Origin: CAHJXG01 sp965277495
GTDB taxonomy: Bacteria > Pseudomonadota > Alphaproteobacteria > Acetobacterales > Acetobacteraceae
Direction of reading: 5' to 3'
Assembly (NCBI GenBank): GCA_965277495.1
Contig: OZ255824.1
Coordinates: 682,001-746,000, forward strand
DNA length: 64,000 nt
The notes beneath the pieces are model-generated. The model searched no databases. It was not told the DNA's origin and saw only the letters and a program-made list of their open reading frames with translations. Below, piece by piece: positions 34,961 to 45,137 of the stretch. The number at the start of each line of letters is the position of its first letter. The stretch's first letter is position 1. Position numbers and translations under genes: made by a program.

Positions 34961-37483
34961 CTATTCGTTTCGCAAAAATGGCGCAGCCCTGGCCCGCAGC
35001 GCCGCCTCGGTCCCAGCGTAGCCAAACCCGAGCATCAGCACGATGCACCCCAAGATCGTCGCCGCCAGAATGCCGGGCAGGAAGATCCAGTCCGCATGCA
35101 TCAGGAAACGCACGACGCCCCAGCTCGCCAGCGTGCCCACCAGCGCCGCGATCAGCCCGGCCGCCGCGCCGATTAGCCCGAACTCCACCAGCCAGGCCGC
35201 CCTGATCTGCCGCCGGGTGGCGCCGAGCGTTTTCAGCACCACCGCCTCCGCCATCCGACGCCGCTGGCCCGCCGCAACGGCCCCCACCAGCACCAGTGCG
35301 CCGGAGGCCAGCGTGACCGACCCCGTGGCCGCCAGCGCCGCCGCGATCTTGCCGACCAGCGACGCAACCGCGCCCAGCACGTCGGCCACCCGGATGCCGG
35401 ACACGTTCGGCAATGCGTCGGTGACGGCACGCAGGATGACGCCTTCGTCCGCTGCCGCTGCTCGGACCGTCGCAATATGCGTGTGCGGCGCACGCTCCAG
35501 CAACCCCGGCGACGCCACCATGGTGAAGTTGATCGACAGCGACCGCCAGGCGATGTCGCGCAGGTTGGCGATGCGCAGGTCGATATCGCGGCCCAGCACG
35601 TTGACCCGCAAGCTATCGCCCACCCCCACATGCCAGCCATGCGCCAGGCCAGCGTCGAACGACACCAACGGCGGCCCGGCATAGTCCGCCGGCCACCACT
35701 CGCCGGCAACCAGGCGCGAACCGTCGGGGATGGTGCGGCTGTAGGTCAGGCCGCGGTCGCCGCGCAACGCCCATTGCGTCTCGGGCGTGGCCTGCACCTG
35801 ATCGGCTGGCACGCCATTCACCGCCACCAGCCGGGCGCGCAGGCTGGGCACCTCGGCGATCTCGCCGACGCCGGGCTGGGCGTGGAGCACCTGCTGGAAA
35901 CGGTCGAGCTGGTCGTTCTGGATGTCGATGAAATAGAAGGTCGGCGCGTTGGCCGGCAGTTGCTCGAGCACCTGGTTGCGGATGTTGCCCTGGATCAGCG
36001 CGACGGCGGCCAGGGTGGACAGCCCCAGGCCCAGCGACACCAGCATCAGCGGCGTGGCAGCGCCGGGGCGATAAAGGTTGGCGACTCCCAGGCGTGCCCA
36101 GGGCGCGGCGAGCCTCGGCGCCCGGCGCGCAATGGCCATCAAGACGCCGCCGCCGACGCGGAACAGCAGCAGGGTCGCCATGGCGCCGCCGCAGAACCAC
36201 AGCGCGAAGCCGCGTTCCGGGGACGCCGCGACGGTGAGGCCCACGAGTGCCGCGATCAACGCCGCCTGGGTCAGCAGCAGCCATGGCCTGGCGCGCAAAC
36301 GGGCCGGCAGCAGCGCGTCGCGGAACAACGCCGCCCCGGGGATTTGCGCGGCCCGGGCCAGCGGCCACAACGCGAATGCCCCCGCCGTCAGCAGGCCATA
36401 CGCCGCCGCCAACGCCAGGGACCGCGGATACAGGCCCAGTTGCGGCGGGATCGGCAACGCATCGCCGAACAGCACCACGCCAACGATCGGCAAAACTGCG
36501 CCGGCCACGACGCCGATCAGCACGCCAAGCGCCGATAATGCCATGACCTGGATCAGGAACACCGAGAAGATGGTCCGCGTGGCGGCGCCCAGGCAGCGCA
36601 GCGTGGCGATGGTCCGCGCCCGCGCCTCCAGCCACGCCCGCACGCCGGTCGCAACGCCGATGCCGCCCACCAGGAGCGCGGTCAGTCCAACCAGGGTCAT
36701 GAACAGGCTGGTCTGGTCGATGAAGCGGGCGACGCCCGGCGCGGCCTCGGAGGCGTTGCGGATGCGCCAGCCCGCATCGGGAAAGGCGGCGCGCAACGCC
36801 TCGGACGTGGCAGCGATGTTCGTCCCCGCCGGCAGCACGACGCGCAGGTCGTAGTTCAGCAGCGAACCCGGCTGCACCAGTTCGGTCGCCAGCAGCGCGG
36901 CCGCGGCGATCATGGCGCGCGGGCCAAGGATGGTGGGCGCGGCGACCCGGTCAGGCTCGGTCAGCAGCACGCCGCGCAACTGGACCGTGCTGTGGCCGAG
37001 GCGGAGCAGGGCGCCGGGCTGCACGCCGAGCCGGTCCAGCACGACCTGTTCGGCAACCAGGCCGGGAACCCCATCCTTCTCGGCCAACGTGTCCTGCAGG
37101 GTGCCGGACGAGACGGCAGCAGCGCCGACCAGCGGGTATGCGCCGTCGACGGCCTTCAGCTCGACAAGCTGACGCTCGCCGGACGCGCCATCCGCACCCG
37201 GCGCGATCAGCATCGACCGCATCTGCACGATGTCCGAGACCTGGCCGCCCCGTACGCGCAGCCATTCGCGCAAGGCGTCCGGCAAAGGCTGCGCGCCGGA
37301 TTGGATTTCGAGGTCGCCGCCGAGGATACGGCGCCCCTCGGTCGACAGCCCGCGGTCGATGCCCTCGCGCAGGCTGCCCACCGCCGCGATAGCGCCGACG
37401 CCGAGCGCCAGGCACGCCAGCACGATGCGCAGGCCGCGCACCCCGCCGCGCAGCTCCCGCATTGCGAACCGCCATGCAATCAT
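34961..37483 (-). CDS. FtsX-like permease, YbbP type
   Basis: An 840-residue transmembrane protein of the MacB/YbbP group. Seen: one N-terminal hydrophobic segment (RIVLACLALGVGAIAAV), a large periplasmic domain, two FtsX-type permease cores (residues about 260-400 and 710-830, the latter KTLGATRRQIRAAWLVEFGLIG), and an intermediate hydrophobic pair. It overlaps the ATP-binding gene (37480-38193) by 4 bp. Together they form a type VII-style exporter or lipid/lipoprotein handling transporter; YbbAP with TesA is a known neighbourhood. Confidence 0.92.
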   Translation of the reverse strand: MIAWRFAMRELRGGVRGLRIVLACLALGVGAIAAVGSLREGIDRGLSTEGRRILGGDLEIQSGAQPLPDALREWLRVRGGQVSDIVQMRSMLIAPGADGASGERQLVELKAVDGAYPLVGAAAVSSGTLQDTLAEKDGVPGLVAEQVVLDRLGVQPGALLRLGHSTVQLRGVLLTEPDRVAAPTILGPRAMIAAAALLATELVQPGSLLNYDLRVVLPAGTNIAATSEALRAAFPDAGWRIRNASEAAPGVARFIDQTSLFMTLVGLTALLVGGIGVATGVRAWLEARARTIATLRCLGAATRTIFSVFLIQVMALSALGVLIGVVAGAVLPIVGVVLFGDALPIPPQLGLYPRSLALAAAYGLLTAGAFALWPLARAAQIPGAALFRDALLPARLRARPWLLLTQAALIAALVGLTVAASPERGFALWFCGGAMATLLLFRVGGGVLMAIARRAPRLAAPWARLGVANLYRPGAATPLMLVSLGLGLSTLAAVALIQGNIRNQVLEQLPANAPTFYFIDIQNDQLDRFQQVLHAQPGVGEIAEVPSLRARLVAVNGVPADQVQATPETQWALRGDRGLTYSRTIPDGSRLVAGEWWPADYAGPPLVSFDAGLAHGWHVGVGDSLRVNVLGRDIDLRIANLRDIAWRSLSINFTMVASPGLLERAPHTHIATVRAAAADEGVILRAVTDALPNVSGIRVADVLGAVASLVGKIAAALAATGSVTLASGALVLVGAVAAGQRRRMAEAVVLKTLGATRRQIRAAWLVEFGLIGAAAGLIAALVGTLASWGVVRFLMHADWIFLPGILAATILGCIVLMLGFGYAGTEAALRARAAPFLRNE

Positions 37484-38193
37484 GCGGGCACGCCGACGCG
37501 GCCGTCGGCGATGCGGATGCGGCGGTCGCAGCGGCCCGCGAGCGCCGGGTCATGGGTGATCAGCAACAGGGTGGTGCCGGCATCGGCCTGCATGCCGAAC
37601 AGCAGGTCCATCACCGTCCGTCCGGTGGCGACGTCGAGGTTGCCGGTCGGCTCGTCGGCCAGCAGCAGGCGCGGGCGCGGCGCGAAGGCGCGGGCCAGCG
37701 CGACCCGCTGCTGCTCGCCGCCGGAAAGCTGGCCCGGCAGATGCGTCAGGCGATGCGACAATCCAACCGCGGCCAGGCTGTCGGCGGCGCGCTTCTCGGC
37801 GTCGCGCGCGCCGGCGAGCTCGAGCGGTACCGACACGTTTTCCAGTGCCGTCATGGTCGGGATCAGGTGGAAGGCCTGGAACACGATGCCGATGTTGTCG
37901 CGGCGGAACCTCGCCAGCGCGTCCTCGCCGAGTCGCGTCAGCTCCTGCCCGGCGACCACCACGCTGCCGCCCGTCGCCTGTTCCAGCCCGGCCAGCACCA
38001 TCAGCAGGCTGGTCTTGCCCGATCCAGAGGGTCCGACGATGCCGACGGCCTCGCCCGCGCCGATATCGAGGCTGATCGCAAAATCGGGTCCGCCGAGAAT
38101 ATTGACCGGTCCGGCCGTGGAGGGCACGGTCAGCCGCAGGTCCCGCACCCGCACCAGGGGCGCAGCGGCAGGATGAGCCACAGATATGTCCAT
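37480..38193 (-). CDS. ABC transporter ATP-binding protein, YbbA/LolD type
   Basis: A 237-residue ATPase. Seen: Walker A GPSGSGKTS near 53-61, Q-loop VFQAF, signature LSGGEQQRVALARAFA near 151-166, and Walker B LLLADEPTGNLD. The start at 38193 fits family length; a later start near 38181 is possible. As drawn, its first codons overlap those of the divergent esterase gene by 8 bp, which is unusual, so one of the two starts is probably further inside. Works with the large FtsX-like permease. Confidence 0.9.
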   Translation of the reverse strand: MDISVAHPAAAPLVRVRDLRLTVPSTAGPVNILGGPDFAISLDIGAGEAVGIVGPSGSGKTSLLMVLAGLEQATGGSVVVAGQELTRLGEDALARFRRDNIGIVFQAFHLIPTMTALENVSVPLELAGARDAEKRAADSLAAVGLSHRLTHLPGQLSGGEQQRVALARAFAPRPRLLLADEPTGNLDVATGRTVMDLLFGMQADAGTTLLLITHDPALAGRCDRRIRIADGRVGVPA

Positions 38194-38848
38194 GATGTCT
38201 CCATATGGCGTGCGCGGTTGGCTGGCCAACGCCGCGCTGATCGGGATGCTGGCTTTTTTGGCCGGGGCGCCGGCGCAGGCGCGCACGACGCGCATCCTCG
38301 TGCTCGGCGACAGCCTGACGGCGGGATACGGCCTGGCGCTTCCGGACGGGTTCCAGGCGGTGATGCAGGCGGCGCTGCGTTCCCATGGGCTGGACGTGAC
38401 GCTGGTCGACGCGGCCGTGTCGGGCGACACCACGGCGGGCGGGCGGGCGCGGCTGGACTGGGCGCTGGCGGACGGGGCGGACGCGGCATTGGTCGAGCTG
38501 GGCGCCAACGACGCCCTGCGCGGCACCAGCCCGGCCAACATGGAGGCCAACCTGGCCGCGATCCTGGACACGCTGGCGGCGCGCAAGATTCCGGTGCTGC
38601 TGTCCGGCATGTTGGCCCCGCCAAACCTAGGCCCGGAGTACGGCGACGCCTACAAGGCGGTGTTTGCCCGGCTCGGGCGGCGGCCCGGCGTGCTGTTCGA
38701 CCCGTTCTTCCTCCAGGGCATCGCGGGCGAAGCGGACTTGAACCAGGGCGACCGCATCCATCCCAACCCCCGGGGCGTCCGCCAGGAGGTCGCGCGGCTG
38801 CTGCCGATGATGGAACGGCTCGTCGCGATGGCCGGCCAGGTGCCCTAA
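38186..38848 (+). CDS. tesA: TesA-like SGNH arylesterase/lysophospholipase
   Basis: A 220-residue exported SGNH hydrolase. Several ATG codons (38186, 38192, 38195) could start it; the later two reduce overlap with the divergent ATPase gene. Seen: signal peptide to about residue 32 (FLAGAPAQA), block I LGDSLTAGYGL with catalytic Ser, block III GANDALRG, and block V DRIHPNPRG with catalytic His. TesA/arylesterases hydrolyse acyl-thioesters and esters in the periplasm. Its stop TAA overlaps the next start (TAATG). Confidence 0.93.
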   Translation: MSMMSPYGVRGWLANAALIGMLAFLAGAPAQARTTRILVLGDSLTAGYGLALPDGFQAVMQAALRSHGLDVTLVDAAVSGDTTAGGRARLDWALADGADAALVELGANDALRGTSPANMEANLAAILDTLAARKIPVLLSGMLAPPNLGPEYGDAYKAVFARLGRRPGVLFDPFFLQGIAGEADLNQGDRIHPNPRGVRQEVARLLPMMERLVAMAGQVP

Positions 38849-39381
38849 TGCGGCTGTTCGTGGCGCTGGACCTGCCGAACTCGCTGCGGGAGCGGCTGTC
38901 GTGGATGGCCGGCGGCCTGCCCGGCGCGCGCTGGGTTGCGCCGGAGAACTACCACGTCACGCTGCGGTTCATCGGCGAACTGCCGGGCTACCGGGCCGAG
39001 GAGGTGGACGTGGCGCTGGCCGGGCTGCGCGCGCCGGGGTTCACGCTGCAGTTGAAGGGCGTGGGCACCTTCGAGAAGGGCGGACGGGTCAACAGCCTGT
39101 GGGCCGGGGTGGAGCGCAACCCGCAGCTCGACCATTTGCAGACCAAGATCGAGACCGCCCTGCAGCGCGCCGGGCTGGAGCGGGAGCGCCGGCGCTTCAC
39201 CCCGCATGTGACGCTCGCGCGCATGGACGGCATTCCCGAGGCCAAGATCGCCGCCTGGGTGGCCGGGCACAACCTGTTCCGCAGCGAGCCGGTGGTGGTG
39301 GAGCATTTTACATTGTTCAGCTCGCGGCTTGGCAAGGAGCAGGCGGTCTATACGCCCGAGGTCGAGTACGAACTGGCGTGA
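38848..39381 (+). CDS. thpR: RNA 2',3'-cyclic phosphodiesterase ThpR
   Basis: A 177-residue 2H-phosphoesterase. Seen: the two HxTx motifs, HVTLRFIGE at about 37-45 and HVTLARMDG at about 122-130, which supply the paired catalytic histidines. The ATG overlaps the TesA stop, and its TGA overlaps the GTG of the sirtuin gene, so translation is probably coupled through the run. The enzyme opens 2',3'-cyclic phosphates in RNA ends; earlier annotation as an RNA ligase is common. Physiological role in bacteria is unsettled. Confidence 0.93.
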   Translation: MRLFVALDLPNSLRERLSWMAGGLPGARWVAPENYHVTLRFIGELPGYRAEEVDVALAGLRAPGFTLQLKGVGTFEKGGRVNSLWAGVERNPQLDHLQTKIETALQRAGLERERRRFTPHVTLARMDGIPEAKIAAWVAGHNLFRSEPVVVEHFTLFSSRLGKEQAVYTPEVEYELA

Positions 39382-40064
39382 CTGGGATTGTTATATTGAC
39401 CGGTGCCGGCATCGGCCGGGAGAGCGGGCTGTCGACCTTCCGCGATGCGGACGGCATCTGGGCCCAGGTCCGGCTTGAGGATGTGGCGACCCCCGAGGCC
39501 TTCGCCCGCGACCCGACGCGCGTGCATGCCTTCTACAACGCACGCCGCGCGCAGTTGGCGCAGGTGGAGCCGAATGCTGCGCACTTCGCCCTGGTCCGGC
39601 TGGAGCGCGAGTGGCCCGGTCCCGTGTTCCTGGTGACGCAGAACGTGGACGACCTGCACGACCGCGCCGGCAGCCGGCCGCTGCATATGCATGGGGAATT
39701 GCGCCGGGCACGCTGCCTGGCCTGCGCCGCCACAATGCCCTGGACCACGGACCTGGATACGGCGACTCCCTGCCCGTCCTGCGCCGCCACCGCGCTGCGT
39801 CCGGATGTCGTGTGGTTTGGCGAGATGCCGATGGGCATGGACCGGATCGCGGGCGCGCTCGACGAGTGCGGCCTGTTCGTCTCGATTGGCACCTCCGGCA
39901 CGGTCTATCCCGCCGCAAGCTTCGTCGCCGACGCCGTGCAGGCCCGGACAGTGGAGCTGAACCTCGAACCCTCGGCGGGATCGGCGCTGTTCGACGAAGC
40001 GCATCACGGCCCGGCCACCCAGGTCGTCCCGGCCTTCGTGGAGCGGCTGCTGCACTCTATATAG
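39378..40064 (+). CDS. cobB: Sir2-family NAD-dependent protein deacylase
   Basis: A 228-residue class III sirtuin, start GTG 39378 inside the ThpR stop. Seen: GAGIGRESGLSTFR (near 9-22) for NAD binding (here IG where IS is usual), TQNVDDLHDRAGS, the catalytic His in LHMHGELRRARC, and a Zn ribbon with C-A-C and C-P-S-C cysteines, then GTSGTVYPA. Length suits bacterial CobB; the N-terminus is short and lacks the usual lead helix. Removes acyl groups from lysines, for example acetyl-CoA synthetase. Followed by the UDG gene after 6 bp. Confidence 0.93.
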   Translation: MTGIVILTGAGIGRESGLSTFRDADGIWAQVRLEDVATPEAFARDPTRVHAFYNARRAQLAQVEPNAAHFALVRLEREWPGPVFLVTQNVDDLHDRAGSRPLHMHGELRRARCLACAATMPWTTDLDTATPCPSCAATALRPDVVWFGEMPMGMDRIAGALDECGLFVSIGTSGTVYPAASFVADAVQARTVELNLEPSAGSALFDEAHHGPATQVVPAFVERLLHSI

Positions 40065-40070
40065 AGGGGC

Positions 40071-40643
40071 ATGACTCTCGACGACCTGGCCACGGAGGTC
40101 CGGGCCTGCACGTTCTGCGCGGACAAGCTGCCGTTGGGGCCGCGGCCCATCCTGCGCATCTCCGACACCGCAACCATCCTGATCGCGAGCCAGGCGCCGG
40201 GAACGAAGGTGCATATCAGCGGCACGCCATGGACCGACGCCTCGGGCGTGCGCCTGCGCAACTGGCTCGGCATGACGCCCGAGCAGTTCTATGACCCGGC
40301 CCGCATCGCCATCTTGCCGATGGGGCTGTGCTATCCCGGACGCCTGCCGCGGGGTGGGGATGCGCCGCCGCGTCCGGAGTGCGCGCCGTTGTGGCGTCGC
40401 CGCCTGCTGGACGCGATGCCAAGCCTGCGGCTCACGCTGCTGGTCGGCAGCTACGCCCAGGCGTATGCACTGGGGCCTGGCGCGATGACCGACCGGGTGC
40501 GGGATTTCCGCCAGTATTTGCCCGGCTACTTCCCGCTGCCGCACCCGAGCTGGCGCACCGAGGTTTGGGAAAAGCGCAACCCCTGGTTCGTCACCGACGT
40601 GCTGCCGGCGCTGCGGGACGAGGTGCGACGGGTCTTGATTTGA
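40071..40643 (+). CDS. Uracil-DNA glycosylase family protein
   Basis: A 190-residue alpha/beta UDG-fold protein. Seen: an RACTFCADKLP N-terminal segment, the motif A-like ASQAPGTKVHISGTPW (near 42-57), and motif B LPHPSWRTEVWEKRNPW (near 158-174) with the DNA-intercalating loop histidine. This subgroup is annotated as UDG-family without tested specificity, so repair of uracil or other base lesions is inferred. Its stop directly abuts the stop of the convergent dehydrogenase gene (TGATCA). Confidence 0.88.
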   Translation: MTLDDLATEVRACTFCADKLPLGPRPILRISDTATILIASQAPGTKVHISGTPWTDASGVRLRNWLGMTPEQFYDPARIAILPMGLCYPGRLPRGGDAPPRPECAPLWRRRLLDAMPSLRLTLLVGSYAQAYALGPGAMTDRVRDFRQYLPGYFPLPHPSWRTEVWEKRNPWFVTDVLPALRDEVRRVLI

Positions 40644-41561
40644 TCAACGCAAGCCTTCAAGGATCGCGACGAGCTTGCGGTCCCGGTCCGCAGCCATCTC
40701 GGCAACCGGCTTGCCACCGGCCTCGGCCACCACACCGTCAATGAGCGCATGCTCGAACCCGGGCGTCATCTCCGGCGTGCCCAGGTCGGGCCACAGCTTG
40801 GCGACGCCGATGTGGTCCATCAGGTAGCGCAAGCCTCCCGCGCCGCCGCCGAGGTGATAGGTCATGATCGGCCCCATGATCGCCCAGCGCAGGCCCGGCC
40901 CCTGGCTGACCGCGGCGTCCACGTCCGCCACGCTGACCACGCCCTGCTCGACCAAGTACGCCGCCTCCCGCCAGATCGCCGCCTGCAGGCGGTTGCTGAC
41001 ATGGCCGGGCATCTCCTTCATCAGGCGGATCGGGTGCTTGCCGATGCCGGCGTAGAACCGCATGGCGCGGTCCACCGCCTCGGGCGAGGTCCGCACGCCG
41101 CCGACGACTTCGACCAGCGGGATCAGGTGCGGCGGGTTGAACGGATGGCCGAGCACCAGGCGCTCCGGATGGCGGGTGCGCGCCTGCATCGCCGTGGGCA
41201 GCAAAGTGGAGCTGCTGCTGGCGATGATGACGTCCGGCGGCAGGGCTGCGCTCACCTGCTCGAACAGCGCGACCTTCACGTCGATGCGCTCCGGCCCGTT
41301 CTCCTGCACCCAGCCCGCGCCCTCGACGGCGGCCATCGGCTCAGCCGAGAACCGCAGGCGCGTGGGATCGGCGCCGGGATGCAGGCCCAGGCGTTCGAGG
41401 GTCGGCCAGGCCTGCTCGACGAAGTGGCGCAGGAAGCTCTCGGCGTGCGGCGCCGGGTCGCTGGCGGCGACGGACAGGCCGCGCGAGAGGAAATACGCCG
41501 CCCAGCTTGCACCGATGGTGCCGGCGCCGAGGACAGCGACGTGGTTGATGCCTTCGTGCAT
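40644..41561 (-). CDS. 3-hydroxyacyl-CoA dehydrogenase / carnitine 3-dehydrogenase-like protein
   Basis: A 305-residue NAD-dependent dehydrogenase. Seen: N-terminal Rossmann GAGTIGASWAAYF (11-23), an SSSSTLLPTAMQ helix (near 114-125), the catalytic-His segment GHPFNPPHLIPLVE (139-152), and the C-terminal dimer domain with GHVSNRLQAA. The FNPPHLIPL wording and length suit L-carnitine dehydrogenase-type enzymes. It is the last gene of a seven-gene run that includes a 2-oxoacid decarboxylase and peptide permeases, so its true substrate is unclear. Confidence 0.88.
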   Translation of the reverse strand: MHEGINHVAVLGAGTIGASWAAYFLSRGLSVAASDPAPHAESFLRHFVEQAWPTLERLGLHPGADPTRLRFSAEPMAAVEGAGWVQENGPERIDVKVALFEQVSAALPPDVIIASSSSTLLPTAMQARTRHPERLVLGHPFNPPHLIPLVEVVGGVRTSPEAVDRAMRFYAGIGKHPIRLMKEMPGHVSNRLQAAIWREAAYLVEQGVVSVADVDAAVSQGPGLRWAIMGPIMTYHLGGGAGGLRYLMDHIGVAKLWPDLGTPEMTPGFEHALIDGVVAEAGGKPVAEMAADRDRKLVAILEGLR

Positions 41562-41573
41562 GGGCGTCTCCTT

Positions 41574-43226
41574 TTATATGACGGGCCGTTCCCGCGCCGC
41601 CTTGAAGCCTGCGACGAAGCGGGCCAGCGTGTCCGAGGTCTGGCCGCGCGGCAGCATGGCCTCGATCAGTTGGAAGCGGCCCCGCGTGGCGTGGGCGCGG
41701 GCCAAAGCTTCGGCCAGTTCGCGCCGGGTCGCAACACGCACGCCGTCGCCGCCGAGCGGACCCGCCAGCTCGGCGAAGCGCCAATCGTCCAGGTTGTTGA
41801 AGGCGCTCTCGGGCTGGAACACGCGCAGCATCTCCCACGACGCGTTGTTGAACACGATCACGATGGGGTCCCAGCCGTAGCGGCGGCAATTGCCGAGCTC
41901 GAACCCGGTCATCTGGAACGCGCCGTCGCCGACCAGGATCAATGGGCGGCTGCCCGCCGCGACGCAGGCGCCGAGGCCCGCCGGCACGCCGTAGCCCATG
42001 CCGGCGTAATAGCCCGGCGCGACCAGGTCCGTGTTGCGGATTTCCATCGCGGTGAACAAACAGTCGCCGATGTCGGCGGCCATCGGCATCGGGCCATGCA
42101 GAGCAAACAGGTCGTTGACCGCGGCCGCGATGTCGCTCGGCGCGATCGGCGCATCGTCCGCCGGCAGCGCCTCGGGAAAGCGTTCGGGCGGCACGGCGCA
42201 GGGCGGGCGTCCGTGTTCCGCGCCGGCCTGGGTCGACCCCACTTGCGCCAACAGCGTGTCAATCAGCGCGTCCATCGGGATGTCGGGATAGCTGTGATGG
42301 CCGACCTGCACCTTGCGGTCGATCGCCAGCATGGCCCGGCGCATGTCGATCTTGCGCTCGCTGACGGCAAAGTTGGTGTCGGACAGGATCACGCCCAGCA
42401 GCAGCAGCGCGTCGGACCCCTCGACCAATCCGGTGACGGCGGGCTGCCCGGCGGCGCCCAGATAGGTGCCGCGCGTCACGTCCCGGTGCCCGGACAGCAG
42501 GCCGCGGCCCATGAAGGTGCTGACGACGGGGATGCCTAGCCGCCTGGCGAACTCCGCCACCCTGGCCTCGACGCCGTAGCGGCGAACCTCGACATCGACC
42601 ATGATGCACGGGCTGGCGGCGTCGCGCAGGCGGTGCAGGATTTCGGCGGCGGCCTCCTCCAGCGCCGCCGGCAGCACGGGGCTTGGCGGCAGCAGCGGCA
42701 CGGGTGCGACGGCGACGCCCACCATGTCGCGCGGCAGCTCGATATAGACCGGGAGCGAGTATTCCCGGGCGCTGCGCAGCACGCGGGCGATGTCGGCGGG
42801 CGCGTGGGCCGGGTCGTCGAGCACAGCCTGGTCGCAGGTGATCTCGCGGAAGATGCGGGTCTGGGTGTCGATTTCGCGGCTCATGTGGTGCAGGCGCCAG
42901 CCGCTGGCGCGTTCGTGCACGCCCGGCGCGCCGGAGATGACGACGACGGGCACCCGCTCGGCATAGGCGCCGGCGATGGGGTTCACCAGGTTGAACGCGC
43001 CGGCGCCCCAGGTGGCCACGGCGACCGAGATCGCGCCACGGAACCGGGCGGCGGCGTCCGCGGCGAAGCCTACGGCGGGCTCGTGGCTCAGGGTGTAGAA
43101 CGGCAGCACGCCGCTTTCCTCGATCACCTTGAAGAACGGCAGCACGAAGTCGCCGGGGATGCCGAACAGCTCGCGCGCGCCGTGCTGGCGGAGGGCGTCG
43201 AGCAGGGCGCGGCCTAGGACGGGCAT
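41574..43226 (-). CDS. TPP-dependent 2-oxoacid decarboxylase (indolepyruvate/phenylpyruvate decarboxylase-like)
   Basis: A 550-residue thiamine diphosphate enzyme. Start at 43226 gives GIPGDFVLPFFKVIEESG and the catalytic Glu in LSHEPAVGFAADA (near 46-58), TPP-binding VGDGAFQMTGFELGN (near 436-450) followed by NNASWE. This is the IpdC/PpdC-type set that turns aryl-2-oxo acids such as indole-3-pyruvate or phenylpyruvate into aldehydes; PpdC/IpdC lead to auxin or phenylacetate in some alphaproteobacteria. A pyruvate or benzoylformate decarboxylase role is also possible. It is 34 bp after the permease gene. Confidence 0.88.
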   Translation of the reverse strand: MPVLGRALLDALRQHGARELFGIPGDFVLPFFKVIEESGVLPFYTLSHEPAVGFAADAAARFRGAISVAVATWGAGAFNLVNPIAGAYAERVPVVVISGAPGVHERASGWRLHHMSREIDTQTRIFREITCDQAVLDDPAHAPADIARVLRSAREYSLPVYIELPRDMVGVAVAPVPLLPPSPVLPAALEEAAAEILHRLRDAASPCIMVDVEVRRYGVEARVAEFARRLGIPVVSTFMGRGLLSGHRDVTRGTYLGAAGQPAVTGLVEGSDALLLLGVILSDTNFAVSERKIDMRRAMLAIDRKVQVGHHSYPDIPMDALIDTLLAQVGSTQAGAEHGRPPCAVPPERFPEALPADDAPIAPSDIAAAVNDLFALHGPMPMAADIGDCLFTAMEIRNTDLVAPGYYAGMGYGVPAGLGACVAAGSRPLILVGDGAFQMTGFELGNCRRYGWDPIVIVFNNASWEMLRVFQPESAFNNLDDWRFAELAGPLGGDGVRVATRRELAEALARAHATRGRFQLIEAMLPRGQTSDTLARFVAGFKAARERPVI

Positions 43227-43260
43227 GGTGGCCTCCGGATGCTGGCGCCGCAGTGTGGCA

Positions 43261-44214
<954 letters not shown>

Positions 44215-44224
44215 GGCCGGGTGA

Positions 44225-45124
44225 TCATCGGCGGGTTTCGAGCGCCGTGCGCCACGCCTCCCCGACCACGTTCAGCGCCAGCACCGTGATGACCACGGCG
44301 ATGCCCGGCGCGATGGCGACCATCGGGCGGGTGTAGATCAGCGCCTGGCCATCGGCGATCAGCGTGCCCCAGCTCGCCGCCGGGGCCTGCACGCCGATCG
44401 ACAGCACCGACAGCGCGGCCTCGGTCAGCAGCGCCATGGCCATGACGACGGGGGCGAAGCCGATCAGGCTGGGCCAGACCTGCGGCAGGATGTGGCGGCG
44501 CAGGATGTGGAGCGGCGCGCCGCCGGTGGCATGGGCGGCCTCAATGAACTCGGCCCGGCGCAGCGCCAGGACCTGCGCCCGGATCGGACGGGCGACGTAG
44601 GGCACATAGACGATGCCCAGGATCAGGATGGGCAGCGCCAGGCTGTCGGAGCCGACCAGCAGCGGGCCGATGCGCAGGTCCTGGCTGATGAGCACGATCG
44701 AGAGGGAAATGGCGAGCAGGTAGACCGGGAAGGCCCAGAGCAGGTCCAGCAGCCCGGCCAGCACGGTGTCGACCGCGCCTCCCACGAAGCCGGACAGCAC
44801 GCCCAGCACCGCCGCGAGCATGAGGCACAGCGCCGTCGCGCAGGTGGCGATCAGCAGCGAGGTGCGCCCGCCATAGAGCAGCCGCGCCGCCACGTCCCGG
44901 CCCTGCGTGTCGGCCCCGAGCAAATAGGCGCCGTGCCAAGTCGGCCCGATTGGGGTGACGCCGAGGCCCAGCCCGGCGGTGTTCTCCGCCAGCACGTCCA
45001 TGCCGGACACCGTGCCGTTCACGTTGCTGCGGAACGGGTCGGTGCGCGAGACCTGCGACGCATAGAGCGGCGCCAGCAGGCACGCGAGCACGATGGCAGC
45101 GAGCACGGCCACCCCTGCCCTCAT
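44225..45124 (-). CDS. Peptide ABC transporter permease, DppC type
   Basis: A 299-residue permease. Seen: an N-terminal helix, the DppC signature GADTQGRDVAARLLYG (near 73-88), and the EAA loop RRAEFIEAAHATGGAPLHILRRHILP (near 186-212). Thirteen bp separate it from the binding-protein gene, and 10 bp from DppB. It pairs with DppB to form the membrane channel of a peptide importer. Confidence 0.92.
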   Translation of the reverse strand: MRAGVAVLAAIVLACLLAPLYASQVSRTDPFRSNVNGTVSGMDVLAENTAGLGLGVTPIGPTWHGAYLLGADTQGRDVAARLLYGGRTSLLIATCATALCLMLAAVLGVLSGFVGGAVDTVLAGLLDLLWAFPVYLLAISLSIVLISQDLRIGPLLVGSDSLALPILILGIVYVPYVARPIRAQVLALRRAEFIEAAHATGGAPLHILRRHILPQVWPSLIGFAPVVMAMALLTEAALSVLSIGVQAPAASWGTLIADGQALIYTRPMVAIAPGIAVVITVLALNVVGEAWRTALETRR

Positions 45125-45137
45125 TGCACGCGGGCCG

